Assembly (NCBI RefSeq): GCF_000452705.1
Contig: NZ_CP007014.1
Location: 5,424,501-5,488,500, forward strand
DNA from: Pseudomonas syringae CC1557
Lineage (GTDB): Bacteria; Pseudomonadota; Gammaproteobacteria; Pseudomonadales; Pseudomonadaceae
Direction: 5' to 3'
DNA: 64,000 bases
Below are positions 48,715 through 59,014 of the stretch, piece after piece. The notes beneath the pieces were generated by a model that worked only from the letters and a program-made list of their open reading frames with translations, did not search any database and was not told the origin of the DNA. Both the position numbers and the translations under genes were made by a program. Each line of letters begins with the position of its first letter. Within the stretch, counting starts at the first letter, position 1.

Positions 48715-48886
48715 GCTACGCCCAAGCAAAAATACTCGTTTTTCGTCCTTGGACCCTCTGATTCAACGCTTCACGGCGGGCATTGAGCTTAGCGTCGCTG
48801 CGCCTAACATAAGCAATATGCGGGCGCTGTGAATCGCCCTTCATTTTGTACGCGGCGATTGCCTGCTTTTGGCCGATAGCTGCCGC
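48715..48886 (-). pseudogene. C-terminal remnant of an unidentified gene
   Basis: A minus-strand frame ending at 48715 reads about 57 residues, Lys/Arg-rich (DAKLNARREALNQRVQGRK), with a stop upstream at its start. It looks like the tail of a lost gene; I cannot name it. The rest of the 775-base gap between the KTSC and RelA-like genes shows no gene; its last 100 bases are AT-rich and probably hold the next promoter. Confidence 0.35.
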
Positions 48887-49410
48887 TCACGATGAGCGTA
48901 ATTGGCCACAAGAAGGTCTTCCTCCTAGTCAACCACCATGGGAGGCGAATTGGCCTGCGTCATGACTCGAGAGCGACTGATTACAAGGAAGTTTCTTTTA
49001 ACTTATAGATCAATGAATTGCGGGTTTTTTTATTACGTACCTACGTCCTAGACGCTGTGAACTGCGTAAGATCTTGGGCCATTATTACGTGGTACAAAAG
49101 AGCGCTGAAAAAGAGGGAAAGCCCCGCCAAAGGGCTACGTTCGGCCAAAAGCCTATGGCTATGAGGGTTGGTGGGTTCACGTGATTCGCTAATGCCCCTT
49201 CTTTTCAGTTACTCACTGGGAGCTCTGCGAGCTATACTTTCTTCTGATCTTTGCACCACTGATCCACAATCAATAATAACTGCCGGTGAACTGGGCGTGT
49301 TAAGAACATCTATCCGAGAATAAAGCTATAGTGAAACTTGATCATGGTTTACTTCCAGATCCCTATTTACTTTAAACTACTTTTTTATTATTTTTCTAGG
49401 ACGGTTAAAA

Positions 49411-50421
49411 ATGACGGAAATTAACACGCCGGAACTGATTCAACAATATAGAGAAATAAAGCCAAAGCTTGAGCGGCTGAGGGTGAATCTTTTAGCAGCC
49501 TTGGAAGATATGATTGATCAAAAAAAAGTACCTATCTTTGCAATAGAGTCCAGAGTTAAGGACGAAGAATCTCTTCTCGAAAAAATCGTGAGAAAAGGAC
49601 ACGACACTAAGATTGAGAATATCGATGACCTTTGTGGCATTCGAGTGATCTGCTACTATCAAACTGATATAGATATAGTTTGCAGATTAATAGACGACGA
49701 GTTTCATATAGTCTCTAAACAAGATAAGCAGGACGAATTAGACGACAATAAGTTTGGCTACAGATCTTTTCATTATGTGGTGACGTTAAAGGATGATTGG
49801 CTAGCCCATCGTTCAGCCAGGGGCTTAGATGGACTCAGAGCAGAGATCCAGGTCAGAACTATGCTTATGCATACGTGGTCTGCCATCAGCCATAAATTGC
49901 TATACAAAAGAGTATCAGATGTTCCCTCGCAGCTGCGTCGAAAACTTAATCGTTTGAGCGCGTTGATTGAATTGGCGGATGAGCAGTTTGATGCTATCAA
50001 AGGCATGAAAATCGAATACAAAAATGATTTTTCTAGATTCAATCAAGACTTGAGTCACCTGAGTGAGCTGAATTCTGATAGTTTGCTTGCTTTGCGCGAT
50101 AGATATTTTAGCGAACGAAACTACAATGATGACGATATTCCTAGTTTGTTAGAGGATATAAGGGGCGCTGGGTTTGATCTGAAAACCCTGGTTGAAAACA
50201 TTGAATACACAAGTTCGGTATTGAATGAGATGGAAAGAGATGAGGCGGAAGGCGCATACGCTGAACTGCCTATGTGGGGTTTTTCAGGTGTTATCAGGAC
50301 GATTTTAGATCTTACGAACGATAAGTACTTTCACGAGCGAGAACATACATTGCCAGATTATGTTCTAGCCTCTAGAAATAAATATAGACAGGTCTTAAAC
50401 TTGGCGGACGCAGACAAATAA
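49411..50421 (+). CDS. Lone RelA/SpoT-domain alarmone-synthetase-like protein
   Basis: 336 residues. The synthetase core is at about 40-170 with the main motifs kept: SRVK (47-50), DDLCGIRV (72-79, metal-binding Asp73), GYRSFH (116-121), EIQVRT (145-150, catalytic Glu) and HTWSAISHKL (154-163). No HD hydrolase domain precedes it and no TGS or ACT domain follows; the C-terminal half (about 175-336) is helical and unfamiliar. It may make (p)ppGpp-like or (p)ppApp-like nucleotides, or pyrophosphorylate tRNA as toxSAS toxins do. Its place in a defence cluster favours a stress or abortive-infection role. No antitoxin is adjacent. ATG 49411 has AGGAC 12 bases upstream. Confidence 0.82.
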   Translation: MTEINTPELIQQYREIKPKLERLRVNLLAALEDMIDQKKVPIFAIESRVKDEESLLEKIVRKGHDTKIENIDDLCGIRVICYYQTDIDIVCRLIDDEFHIVSKQDKQDELDDNKFGYRSFHYVVTLKDDWLAHRSARGLDGLRAEIQVRTMLMHTWSAISHKLLYKRVSDVPSQLRRKLNRLSALIELADEQFDAIKGMKIEYKNDFSRFNQDLSHLSELNSDSLLALRDRYFSERNYNDDDIPSLLEDIRGAGFDLKTLVENIEYTSSVLNEMERDEAEGAYAELPMWGFSGVIRTILDLTNDKYFHEREHTLPDYVLASRNKYRQVLNLADADK

Positions 50422-50707
50422 TCCAGCAATGTGCTGAGCCATCCTTACGGCATTTAATATTTTACCGAGACATCGTAGTGGTCGCGGACTGAAACATCTT
50501 TACATATCAGGGCACCGTGACCGCCGGTTTGGGGCGATTACTGCCGATCGATACCTGTAGGCCACGTCGAGCGTAGCAGCGTTTTGACGTACCAATAACG
50601 GGACATTCGTTAAATGCCTCCCCACAGAAAAGCCCGCCTTGGCGCGCATGCTGGACGCCAGAGGGTGGGGGGGCTGACATACCACGGATAAGGCCGGTGT
50701 GTAGTGG

Positions 50708-51640
<933 letters not shown>

Positions 51641-51681
51641 CTAAGCTTTAGCAGGGTGCTTTATTTTCGGAGGACATCATC

Positions 51682-52698
51682 ATGAGCGAGCCAGCGCTGA
51701 TAGGTATTGATCTCGGTAAACATACATTCCATCTGCACGGCCAGGATAAGTCAGGCCGGGAGGTATTTCGCAAAAAATGTTCACGGGCGCAAATGATGCA
51801 ATTTTTCGCCAGCTCGCAGAGCTGTGTCGTGGCAATGGAGGCCTGTGCTGGGTCGCACTGTGTTGCTCGTCAGTTGGCGGCAATTGGACACACGGCCAAG
51901 CTGATTTCCCCGCAGTTCGTTAAGCCCTTCGTCAAGGGCAACAAAAACGACTTTGTCGACGCTGAGGCGATTTGCGAAGCCGCTTCTCGTCCTTCGATGC
52001 GTTTCGTTACGCCCAAGACTGAATCCCAGCAAACCCTTTCTGTACTCCATCGGATGCGCGAATCGTTGGTGCGTGATCGCACCAGAACCGCTAATCAGAT
52101 GCACGGTTTTCTATTGGAATTTGGCGTCAGCCTGCCCAGAGGTTTGGCCATCATGAAGCGTCTGGCGGTTGTTTTGGCTGAGCATGAACTTCCCGTTCGT
52201 CTGACGGTGCTGCTGCAGCGTTTGCACAATCACCTCATCTATCTGGATGAGCAAATCAAGGCAATGGATAAAGAGCTGGCATGCCAAGTGGCCGATGATG
52301 ATCTGGGTAGCCGTTTGCTGAGCATTCCATGTGTAGGCCCGATCACCGCCAGCCTGCTAGCTGTGGAGATGGGAGATGGTAAGCAGTATCGATGCAGCCG
52401 GGACTTTGCCGCATCAGTGGGGTTGGTACCCAAGCAATACAGCACCGGCGGCAAGGCCAACTTACTGGGGATCAGTAAACGCGGCGACAAGCACCTTCGA
52501 CAGTTGCTCGTGCAATGTTCCAGGGTCTACATGCAGAGACTCGATCACCAGAAAGGAGCCTTGGCCGACTGGGTTCGGTCATTGCTTAGTCGACGCCACT
52601 CCAATGTTGTGGCCTGTGCCTTGGCTAACAAGCTGGCGCGAATCGCTCGGGCGATAGCCGCGCACCATACGCAGTACGAAGCAGGGCCAGGCGCCTGA
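51682..52698 (+). CDS. IS110/IS1111-family DEDD transposase
   Basis: 338 residues. The N-terminal RuvC-like DEDD domain has GIDLGKHTFHLH (D10), AMEACAGSHC and KNDFVDAEAI (later acidic residues). The C-terminal Tnp20 domain has LLSIPCVGPITASLL and the family's GLVPKQYSTGGKANLLGISKRGDKHLRQLL with its catalytic Ser region. It appears intact. IS110-family enzymes insert DNA by RNA-guided recombination. Nearest start ATG 51682 follows GGAGGA. Confidence 0.92.
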   Translation: MSEPALIGIDLGKHTFHLHGQDKSGREVFRKKCSRAQMMQFFASSQSCVVAMEACAGSHCVARQLAAIGHTAKLISPQFVKPFVKGNKNDFVDAEAICEAASRPSMRFVTPKTESQQTLSVLHRMRESLVRDRTRTANQMHGFLLEFGVSLPRGLAIMKRLAVVLAEHELPVRLTVLLQRLHNHLIYLDEQIKAMDKELACQVADDDLGSRLLSIPCVGPITASLLAVEMGDGKQYRCSRDFAASVGLVPKQYSTGGKANLLGISKRGDKHLRQLLVQCSRVYMQRLDHQKGALADWVRSLLSRRHSNVVACALANKLARIARAIAAHHTQYEAGPGA

Positions 52699-52966
52699 GC
52701 GCATGATTCGGCAGTTGTTGCTGTACCACGACTTACCTTTCAGGTTTTGCGATAGCTGAATAGTGGATGACGTAAACGGCCTATCGGCCTGACGAAGAAC
52801 CTGTTTTAAAAATTGGCTCAGCAAGAAGCCGTTAGCCTTTTCAGGATCGTTAGGCGCGACTCTCATCATGGCGCGGGGTGAATCATCCAATAGACGCCGG
52901 ATAGATTTAAGCAAGCCAACTACTTCGCCCATGAATCAGCATTGCAAAAAAGGGGGTGACCACAGA
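52699..52966 (+). ncRNA. Candidate guide (seek/bridge) RNA region of the IS1111-type element
   Basis: The non-coding end after the transposase gene is about 265 bases, where IS1111-group elements encode their guide RNA. Guide loops pairing with donor and target cannot be identified by eye. The call rests on family knowledge and position only. Confidence 0.3.
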
Positions 52967-53228
52967 TTTTTAAAATGGATTTCTCCCGCTCAAGACGAGC
53001 GATCCGCGCTTCCAGCTCCTGAATTTTCTGCTGCTCGGGCGTCAGGGCTTTGCTCTGAGGCGTTACGCCATTGCGCTCCTGCTGGAGCTGGCTCACCCAG
53101 CGACGCAGCGCAGACTCGACCACCCCTAGCGAGCGGGAGGCCTCAATGTGGCTATAGCCCTGATCGAGCACGAGGGCTGCGGCCTCACGTTTGAATTCAG
53201 CAGAGAATGTACGGCGTTGTTTGGTCAT
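52967..53228 (-). pseudogene. IS3 OrfA, split by the IS1111-type insertion
   Basis: The N-terminal 87 residues are present from ATG 53228: helix-turn-helix (YSHIEASRSLGVVESALRRWV) and leucine-zipper region (LEARIARLEREKSILK). Then the sequence leaves the family at 52967; the remaining codons ([14 protein letters not shown]) are at 51566-51606, across the inserted element. The reading through the junction continues to a stop at 52920 but is not natural. Confidence 0.85.
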
Positions 53229-53559
53229 CAGACACCTCTATCTGGCGATATTCTCGCCTAAATGAGTGTTCGGAATCATTAGACCACTACATTACACCGC
53301 GTTTGAAGGGTCTGGCCCCCGCCCCCCTATGAAGTGAGCCCCATCAGCGAATGGAATCCGGCATAAGTCGGGGGACCCTGAGGACTTCCGTTGCATACGG
53401 GGTAGGAAACCCGCGCATCGTCAGTAGCCGACGTTTCCTCAGCTTAGTGAACTGGTGAACTAGGTGAACTCACCCAAACGGATGGTGAACCGAGGTCCAT
53501 TCCTTCAGCCTCGGATCTGTATGCGTCCGGCAATGCCAGCTATACGAAAACTCATGAGC

Positions 53560-53937
53560 TCAGTCCCATAAAGGCTGCATGCCAGGTCTGGTATAACCCC
53601 AAACACGTGGCACTCCATCCTCTAGAGAAAAGGGCAGATTGTGCTTTCTTAGCATAGAGAGTAGCCAATCGAAGGAATCCGCTCTGAGTTCGATCCACTC
53701 AATTTCTGCCACCGGATGGATGTGGTAATGCCATTCTCCATCCCATTCTGTGCAGTAATCGCTTGGAGCTAAAGTGCTATGCAATCTGAACTCTGGCTTC
53801 ATGTGCGGGGCATCAATCATTGCGTTGATCAGCTCAGCCCATCTGGTGTTGTTCATTACAGGAAAAATGGCACCGGTAGTCAGCAGCCGCCGAATTTTCG
53901 CTTTTGTAATCTCTTCGGGTTCAGGCAGTTGATGCAT
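53560..53937 (-). CDS. DUF6678-like hypothetical protein
   Basis: 125 residues from ATG 53937; shorter from ATG 53856 or longer from 54012 are possible, and none has a clear ribosome site. The MNNTRWAELINAM start of the core, the aromatic-rich WDGEWHYHIHPVAEIEWIEL middle and the terminal TRPGMQPLWD match what I recall of DUF6678 proteins. No membrane helix or signal. Function unknown; relatives are often single genes near secretion toxins or in islands, so an immunity role is a possibility, not a finding. The flanking 268 bases (53292-53559) and 364 bases (53938-54301) show no further gene. Confidence 0.6.
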   Translation of the reverse strand: MHQLPEPEEITKAKIRRLLTTGAIFPVMNNTRWAELINAMIDAPHMKPEFRLHSTLAPSDYCTEWDGEWHYHIHPVAEIEWIELRADSFDWLLSMLRKHNLPFSLEDGVPRVWGYTRPGMQPLWD

Positions 53938-54301
53938 AAAATTCGCGCAATGGTGTGAAGTGCTCAGTTTAACCCAACACACCTTGGAGTGATTAAACGA
54001 GCACCTATCCATACGGTCATCACGGATAAAAGCGAGCGGCTAAGCGGCAATCTGATCCTAGCGGACGATAAAAGCATATTTTTACTTGTCGGAACAAAGG
54101 TCATTAAGCTGGATGGCAGTTCGGGCCGGTGATCCAGCAAACGGAGCTGACCGTCAAACAGCCACCTGATGAGCCCAAAAAGTAGACCGCGAGCACGACC
54201 AGTAGCCGGGACCTTGTATGCCCACGTGTATGCCTACGAAAACCGAAGACTGGTAGACCCAAAGAATCCGGCTTACAGCCTCCAGTTCAAACGACGCCTG
54301 G

Positions 54302-54395
54302 ATATTGAAATATGGACATGTCCTGAATAATGGACAGTCTACGAAGAACTCCGAAAGCCGGCCTTGTGCGGGCTTCGTTGTTTCTGGCTTTTGGT
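54302..54395. repeat. Copy 2 of the tRNA-flanking direct repeat
   Basis: Matches 41858-41950 with three mismatches, including the tRNA terminator stem (one arm now mismatched). Immediately before it, GTTCAAACGACGCCTGG resembles the T-arm and acceptor end of tRNA-Arg with several changes, as a decayed att site would. It marks the end of the first island. Confidence 0.88.
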
Positions 54396-54967
54396 GCTGG
54401 ATGAGATCGTTATGTGCGCTCCGCACGTCATCGGCGAGAAGATGCTCGCCCGATGGCACCGCCAGCACCGCTGCTCAGGTGAGCACAGTGCATATGATCA
54501 CAGGGCGAAGCCGGGTATTAGTTTGGACCTACCAGGCATAATCGGTGCATTCCGTTTTGACTCCGAGTTATCGGATGCTAATCAACGATCATGGCTAGGA
54601 AAAGAGTAATCATTCGGAAAAAGTTGTATTTATTTTCATACACAATTCGAAACACCTCATCCCCCTGAATCCGAACCTCTCAGACAATACAACCGGGCAC
54701 GTTGTCGCACCCTAAAAAATGGCTTGCGGTTGTGATGAATCGTTTCATCTGGCATAAAAGGCTGGCTTCGGGCTCTAAAATCTAGAAAAACATAGATGAA
54801 TGGGTCGACGATAGCTGCTCCAATGTCTGACCCCGCGCGTCAAATAATCAAGCCAGTTTTGCTCGCTGCCCGAAGCGGATGCCTGTGCTATCCAGTCTGC
54901 CTTTCAACCTCATCGAGGCCATTCATACGGCGCGCCCAAACGTCGTGCATCAAAAAGGACCGGAAAA
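54396..54967. other. Gene-free gap upstream of the MFS gene
   Basis: Contains no supported gene. The TTG start at 54968 has AAGGA nine bases upstream. The segment probably contains the MFS promoter; no operator is recognised. Confidence 0.4.
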
Positions 54968-56326
54968 TTGAGCAATCAATCCACTCCGAACACTCCACTC
55001 GTTAGATTCTGCGAAAAAGTTGGTATTCCCTATCCCATGTTCTGGGGTTTTGTCGGCCTGTTGATCTTCATGATCGGCGATGGCGTAGAACTCGGATACC
55101 TCTCGCCCTTCCTCAGTGAACGCGGCATGCCCGGCGACGAGATCGCCATGATCTTCACCATTTACGGCGTCACGGTAGGTATTTCATCGTGGCTCGCCGG
55201 CGCGCTCTCCAATATCTGGGGCCCGAAACGGGTGATGTTCCTGGGATTGATGATCTGGAGCGTGTTCGAAGTGCTCTTCCTGGTCTACGGCCTGCAGGAA
55301 TTGAGCTACTCCATGATTCTGCTGACCTATGGTTTGCGCGGTTTCGGTTATCCGCTCTTCGCCTATGGTTTCCTGGTCTGGATCGCGGCTTCCACGCCGT
55401 CCCGCAAGATGGGCATGGCCGTGGGCTGGTTCTGGGTGGCTTACGCCGCGGGCCTGCCAATGCTGGGCTCGCTGGTGGCGAGCATCGCTATTCCGCTGAT
55501 CGGCGCAATGCAGACCTTCTGGCTGTCCTTCGCCCTGGTGGTCATCGGTGGTGTGATTGGTCTGGTCGGGATGCGCGAAGCTCATGGCATGCGGCGACTG
55601 GCACCGGAAGGCGAGCGTCCGCTGGTGTCGATGGCCAAGAACATCACCATCATGTGGACCCGTCCTAAAGTGTCGTTGGCCGGTATCGTCCGCATCATCA
55701 ACACCTCGTCGATGTTTGGCTTTCTGGTGGTCATGCCAGGGTTCTTCATGGACACCGTCGGCTTCACTCTGGAAGAATGGCTGCGCCTGCTGACCATCGT
55801 TTTTGTGTTCAACATCATCGGCAACCTGGGCTCCAGCGTCATCAGCACCAAGATCGGTTATCGCAACACGATCCTGTGGTTTGGCGCAGTGGGTAGCACG
55901 ATCAGCACGCCGCTGTTCTTCTTCATGCCGCAGGCGTTTCCAAACGACTTCCTGATCGCCTCGATCTTCGGCGCCTTCTACGGCCTGACCCTGGCGTGCT
56001 TCGTGCCGCTATCGGCGTTGGCCCCTGCTTTGGCACCGAACAACAAAGCGGCTGCCTTGTCGGTGTTGAGCCTGGGTGCAGGCGCGTCGACGTGGGTTGG
56101 CCCGGCTGTTGTTGCGATCTTCAATGAAAGTTACGGCATTGAAGGCGTGGTCTGGGCGTTCTGCGGGTTGTACGCACTGAGTGCTGTACTGACCGCATTC
56201 CTGAAAGATCCGGAGCCGGTGCACGACCCGATTCTGATCAAGATCAAGCGTCGGATCAAAGTGTTCGCGCCGCGTCTGGATTATCGTTGGGCTCACGCGG
56301 AGGATCCGAAGCAAGGGCAAAGCTGA
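54968..56326 (+). CDS. MFS transporter, polyol (RbtT/DalT) type
   Basis: 452 residues from TTG 54968, about twelve membrane helices. Motif A-like GALSNIWGPKRVMFLG after helix 2, with LTYGLRGFGYPLFAYGFLVW and VAYAAGLPMLGSLVASI, resembles the ribitol/arabinitol permease group. Such genes normally sit with polyol dehydrogenases, which are absent. It lies between repeat copies 2 and 3, so it may be cargo of a second inserted segment. Its base composition is like the core genome, unlike the defence island. Ends in a strong terminator. Confidence 0.82.
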   Translation: MSNQSTPNTPLVRFCEKVGIPYPMFWGFVGLLIFMIGDGVELGYLSPFLSERGMPGDEIAMIFTIYGVTVGISSWLAGALSNIWGPKRVMFLGLMIWSVFEVLFLVYGLQELSYSMILLTYGLRGFGYPLFAYGFLVWIAASTPSRKMGMAVGWFWVAYAAGLPMLGSLVASIAIPLIGAMQTFWLSFALVVIGGVIGLVGMREAHGMRRLAPEGERPLVSMAKNITIMWTRPKVSLAGIVRIINTSSMFGFLVVMPGFFMDTVGFTLEEWLRLLTIVFVFNIIGNLGSSVISTKIGYRNTILWFGAVGSTISTPLFFFMPQAFPNDFLIASIFGAFYGLTLACFVPLSALAPALAPNNKAAALSVLSLGAGASTWVGPAVVAIFNESYGIEGVVWAFCGLYALSAVLTAFLKDPEPVHDPILIKIKRRIKVFAPRLDYRWAHAEDPKQGQS

Positions 56327-56355
56327 TTTAGCGCCCCAAGCTGTGTAGGAAAGAG

Positions 56356-56397
56356 CCGCCGCAGACTGCACACGCACTCTGCGGCGGTTTCGTTTTA
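56356..56397 (+). terminator. Rho-independent terminator of the MFS gene
   Basis: CCGCCGCAGA/TCTGCGGCGG, 10-bp perfect stem, followed by TTTCGTTTTATTT. Confidence 0.9.
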
Positions 56398-56423
56398 TTT
56401 CAGTGATTCACGCTTGGGCACAC

Positions 56424-56485
56424 TATTGAAATCTAGATGTGTCTTGGACAGCGGACAGTCTACGAAGAACTTCGGAAACCCGCAT
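56424..56485. repeat. Copy 3 of the tRNA-flanking repeat, decayed
   Basis: TATTGAAATCTAGATGTGTC and GGACAGTCTACGAAGAACTTCGGAAACCCGC align with copies 1 and 2 with several changes and a small insertion. GCTTGGGCACAC before it resembles CCTGGTGCACCA, the tRNA 3' end. It lies just before the integrase remnant. Confidence 0.75.
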
Positions 56486-56551
56486 GTCCTAGCCCTGAAA
56501 GTCGTTTTTGCCACAAATCCCACACTCTCAAGCGTGCCGGGAATGGTCGAA

Positions 56552-57024
56552 ATGGCAACAATCAGGGATCGCGGCCCAGCCGTTACCTAAGGACAGTAGG
56601 AAACGCAGATCCCTAGTAAGGGCTATCCAGCCCAGCGCAAAACCTTCGAAACCAAATCCGATGCCCAAGCCTGGACACGCATGATCGAAAGCGAAATCGA
56701 CCGAGGCATCTTTGTCTCTCAAGTCGAGGCTGAACGCACCGCCTTTCATCAACTCATTGATCGCTACATCTCCGAGATTGCTCCGAAGCAAAAAGGCGCG
56801 TATTCGGAAATAAAACACCTGGAAGCGCTATAGCGTCATCCGCTGGCGGCAAGCATCGTTGCCACCCTCACCTCTTCAGATTTCGCCCGCTACCGTGACG
56901 AGCGCCTGAAGATCCGCAAGGGCAATAGGGTGAAGCGTGAGCTGGCTTTGTTGCAGTGCGTGATCGAAGTCGCTCGCCGCGAGTGGGGAATTCACCTTGC
57001 GGAGAATCCGGTCAGGATGGTCAG
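56552..57024 (+). pseudogene. Broken tyrosine-integrase gene
   Basis: A plausible start MATIRDRGP at 56552 runs into a stop within 13 codons. After it the frame resumes: GYPAQRKTFETKSDAQAW, TRMIESEIDRGIFVS, LIDRYISEIAPKQKGAYSEI, a TAG at 56831-56833, then SSDFARYRDERL, ALLQCVIEVARREWGIHLAENPVRM. This is the arm-binding and SAM-like N-terminal half of a tyrosine recombinase. The catalytic C-terminus is missing; the homology ends at about 57024, where the glycosyltransferase gene begins on the other strand. It once catalysed insertion at the tRNA and is now dead. Confidence 0.85.
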
Positions 57025-57794
57025 CCAACATTACTGAATGCCCAACCTATGATTACCCCGACAACCATTACCACGAGCAATTTAATGCGATCACGAAGCT
57101 TACGCCGCTGCTTGTTAACGCGTTCCTGAGGGAGCTCGACGTGGTTGGAGAAGCCGGTGTGCAAGACCGCGTCGTTTTCCAGAATCAACGCGTAACGGTT
57201 TTGCTCTGCATAAATGCCCGCCAGCTTCTTTTCGCCGCTGTGTGCGGCATAGGGGGCATGTTCTTTATAGTCAGCCAGGCGCCGCAGGCCAGGATTGAAT
57301 GAAAAACCCTGCCACTCGGGCTTGTGCGAGCCCAGCTTGTAGAAGGCGATGCCCTGCACCACCTCCCGGGCATTGAGGTACAGGTAAGGGCTGTGTACCC
57401 GAAGATCATGGTTGTAGCTGCGCAGCCAGACTTGCAAAGCCTGAGGGTCGTTTTCCAGCAGAGTCATTGACTCTTCGACGAAGCCTGGGCGGTAGAAATC
57501 CCAGTCGTCCTCGCAGTGGAATACCCAGGATGTCTGGATCAGCGCATAAGCGGCATCCACTGAACGCATCTGCCCCAATTTGGGGTTGTTGATGATGAAG
57601 CGGGTGAACGGGCGCCAGTGCTCGGGGATGCAAGCTTCAACCTGGGCATCCCCGGAGTCTTCGGTAATCAGCACGGCGCGAATCGGTGCAGAGTTGAACT
57701 GGTCAAACGTTTCAAGCGTGCGCTTCAACAGGTCGAACCGTCCGCAACTGGTGACCACCAGCGTTATATCGCTACTTTCGCTGAACTGCATCAT
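57021..57794 (-). CDS. Glycosyltransferase, GT-A fold
   Basis: 257 residues. DITLVVTSCGRFDLLKRTLETF opens a GT2-like fold; FHCEDDWDFYRPGFVEESM holds the metal-binding acidic motif (EDDW). No transmembrane segment until the last 20 residues (LLVVMVVGVIIGWAF), so it may be tail-anchored, or the C-terminus may be formed by the island junction. Role in O-antigen or other surface sugars is likely but the acceptor is unknown. Its last codons abut the integrase remnant. ATG 57794 is followed by a second ATG. Confidence 0.75.
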   Translation of the reverse strand: MMQFSESSDITLVVTSCGRFDLLKRTLETFDQFNSAPIRAVLITEDSGDAQVEACIPEHWRPFTRFIINNPKLGQMRSVDAAYALIQTSWVFHCEDDWDFYRPGFVEESMTLLENDPQALQVWLRSYNHDLRVHSPYLYLNAREVVQGIAFYKLGSHKPEWQGFSFNPGLRRLADYKEHAPYAAHSGEKKLAGIYAEQNRYALILENDAVLHTGFSNHVELPQERVNKQRRKLRDRIKLLVVMVVGVIIGWAFSNVG

Positions 57795-57825
57795 GTGTAC
57801 TCAATAATTGAAATTTCAAAGGCGA

Positions 57826-57957
57826 TTACAGCCCCAACCGAGAGATCACGCGGCCTAGCCAGCTCATCACCGGCTTGGCCTGCATGCTGGGTACGTCTCG
57901 ATACAGGACGATGTTGTGCATGTCGACAAAACCCAACGGAGCAAATCCGGTTCAGGG
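57826..57957 (-). pseudogene. C-terminal fragment of a gene upstream of the glycosyltransferase
   Basis: A minus-strand frame of about 43 residues (LGFVDMHNIVLYRDVP, MQAKPVMSWLGRVISRLGL) ends at a TAA at 57826, 32 bases before the glycosyltransferase start. It has no start and a stop just upstream. It is probably the tail of a co-transcribed sugar-modifying gene cut by a rearrangement. Family uncertain. Confidence 0.4.
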
Positions 57958-58060
57958 TATGGCAGTACTTTTCGCCAGCGGGCAAGCCAAAGGCGAAAGG
58001 TGCACGTGTCATCGCGGTTGCCTCCGGTAAGCATGAGAGGCTGCTTCGCGACTTGCGGTT

Positions 58061-59014
58061 CTATGTGAACTCTGAGGTTCGTCTGGCCGGGTTGTGCGTC
58101 CCACTTGCCTCCGATCGCAAGCCATCTGCGCACCGTTCTGCAGGACGGTTTGCGCTCTCTTCCGTACGCGCGATTCTAAGCTCCGTGACGGCAATGCCCA
58201 GAAGGATTAGCGCCGCCCCAACAAGTCTTTCAGGGGGCAAACGATCTCCGGCGAGAAGATAACCAAAAACCCCACTAAACACAGGTTCGCAAATAAGTAT
58301 TAGGGCGACCTTTTCAGGGGCAAGCACAGCCTGAGCGCGATTTTGAATGGCATAAGCCAAGGCCGTAGCGAACAGCGCCAGCGAAAGGATGGTAACTGTC
58401 GTAGGGAGCGCGCTGGGGAAAGAAAACTGGTTACCGGCCAAGCTCCATATCAAAGAAAGCGAGCCAACCAGCCCTAGCTGGATTGAAGTTGATGCCATGG
58501 AAATGGCAGGTGTTGTGAACGTTGAGACAATCACGATGTGTAATGCGAAGCATGCCGCACATCCCAAAATCAGTAGATCACCGTAGTGCAGCGCGAATCC
58601 GTCAAGGCTGAGTAAGCCGAGCCCAAATACGGCAATCACTGTTCCTGCAGCCTGTTTAGGACTTGGGCGTCCTCTGCCCATGAGATAAACAAACAATGGA
58701 GTGAAAACTGTGCACAAGCCTGTGATGAACCCGGCATTGGAAGGCGTTGTGAGGGCCGTCCCTGAAGTCTGCAGTGAGAACGCGGCAAAGAGGACTATTC
58801 CGGCAAATACCGCATTCGCCCAGTCACGCGGCTTCAGATGTCGAAATGAGCGGATTGAAAATGGAAGGAGCGCTAAAGCCGCTAAGGTAAACATCCATGC
58901 GTTCAGCGTGGATGGAGCCATGATTGCCAACGTTTCGTGCTTAGCTACAAAGCTCCAGCCCCAGACAGCTGTGACCAGTAAAAGCGCGATAGGCCAAAAG
59001 GTTCGGTATGACAT
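58061..59014 (-). CDS. EamA/DMT-family transporter
   Basis: 317 residues, ten hydrophobic helices in two EamA halves. Typical segments are LLLVTAVWGWSFVAKHETL, TSGTALTTPSNAGFITGLCTVFTPLF and APEKVALILICEPVFSGVFGYLLAGDRLPPERLVGAALILLGIAV. The last 35 residues are polar and unlike the family, so the C-terminus may have been replaced at a junction. ATG 59014 has GGGGA upstream. Likely a metabolite exporter; substrate unknown. Confidence 0.85.
   Translation of the reverse strand: MSYRTFWPIALLLVTAVWGWSFVAKHETLAIMAPSTLNAWMFTLAALALLPFSIRSFRHLKPRDWANAVFAGIVLFAAFSLQTSGTALTTPSNAGFITGLCTVFTPLFVYLMGRGRPSPKQAAGTVIAVFGLGLLSLDGFALHYGDLLILGCAACFALHIVIVSTFTTPAISMASTSIQLGLVGSLSLIWSLAGNQFSFPSALPTTVTILSLALFATALAYAIQNRAQAVLAPEKVALILICEPVFSGVFGYLLAGDRLPPERLVGAALILLGIAVTELRIARTEESANRPAERCADGLRSEASGTHNPARRTSEFT

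Noticed and set aside
54180..54320. Second complete tRNA gene before repeat copy 2
   Set aside because: Only the T-arm and acceptor-like 3' end resemble tRNA-Arg; no cloverleaf forms, so it is a decayed att relic.
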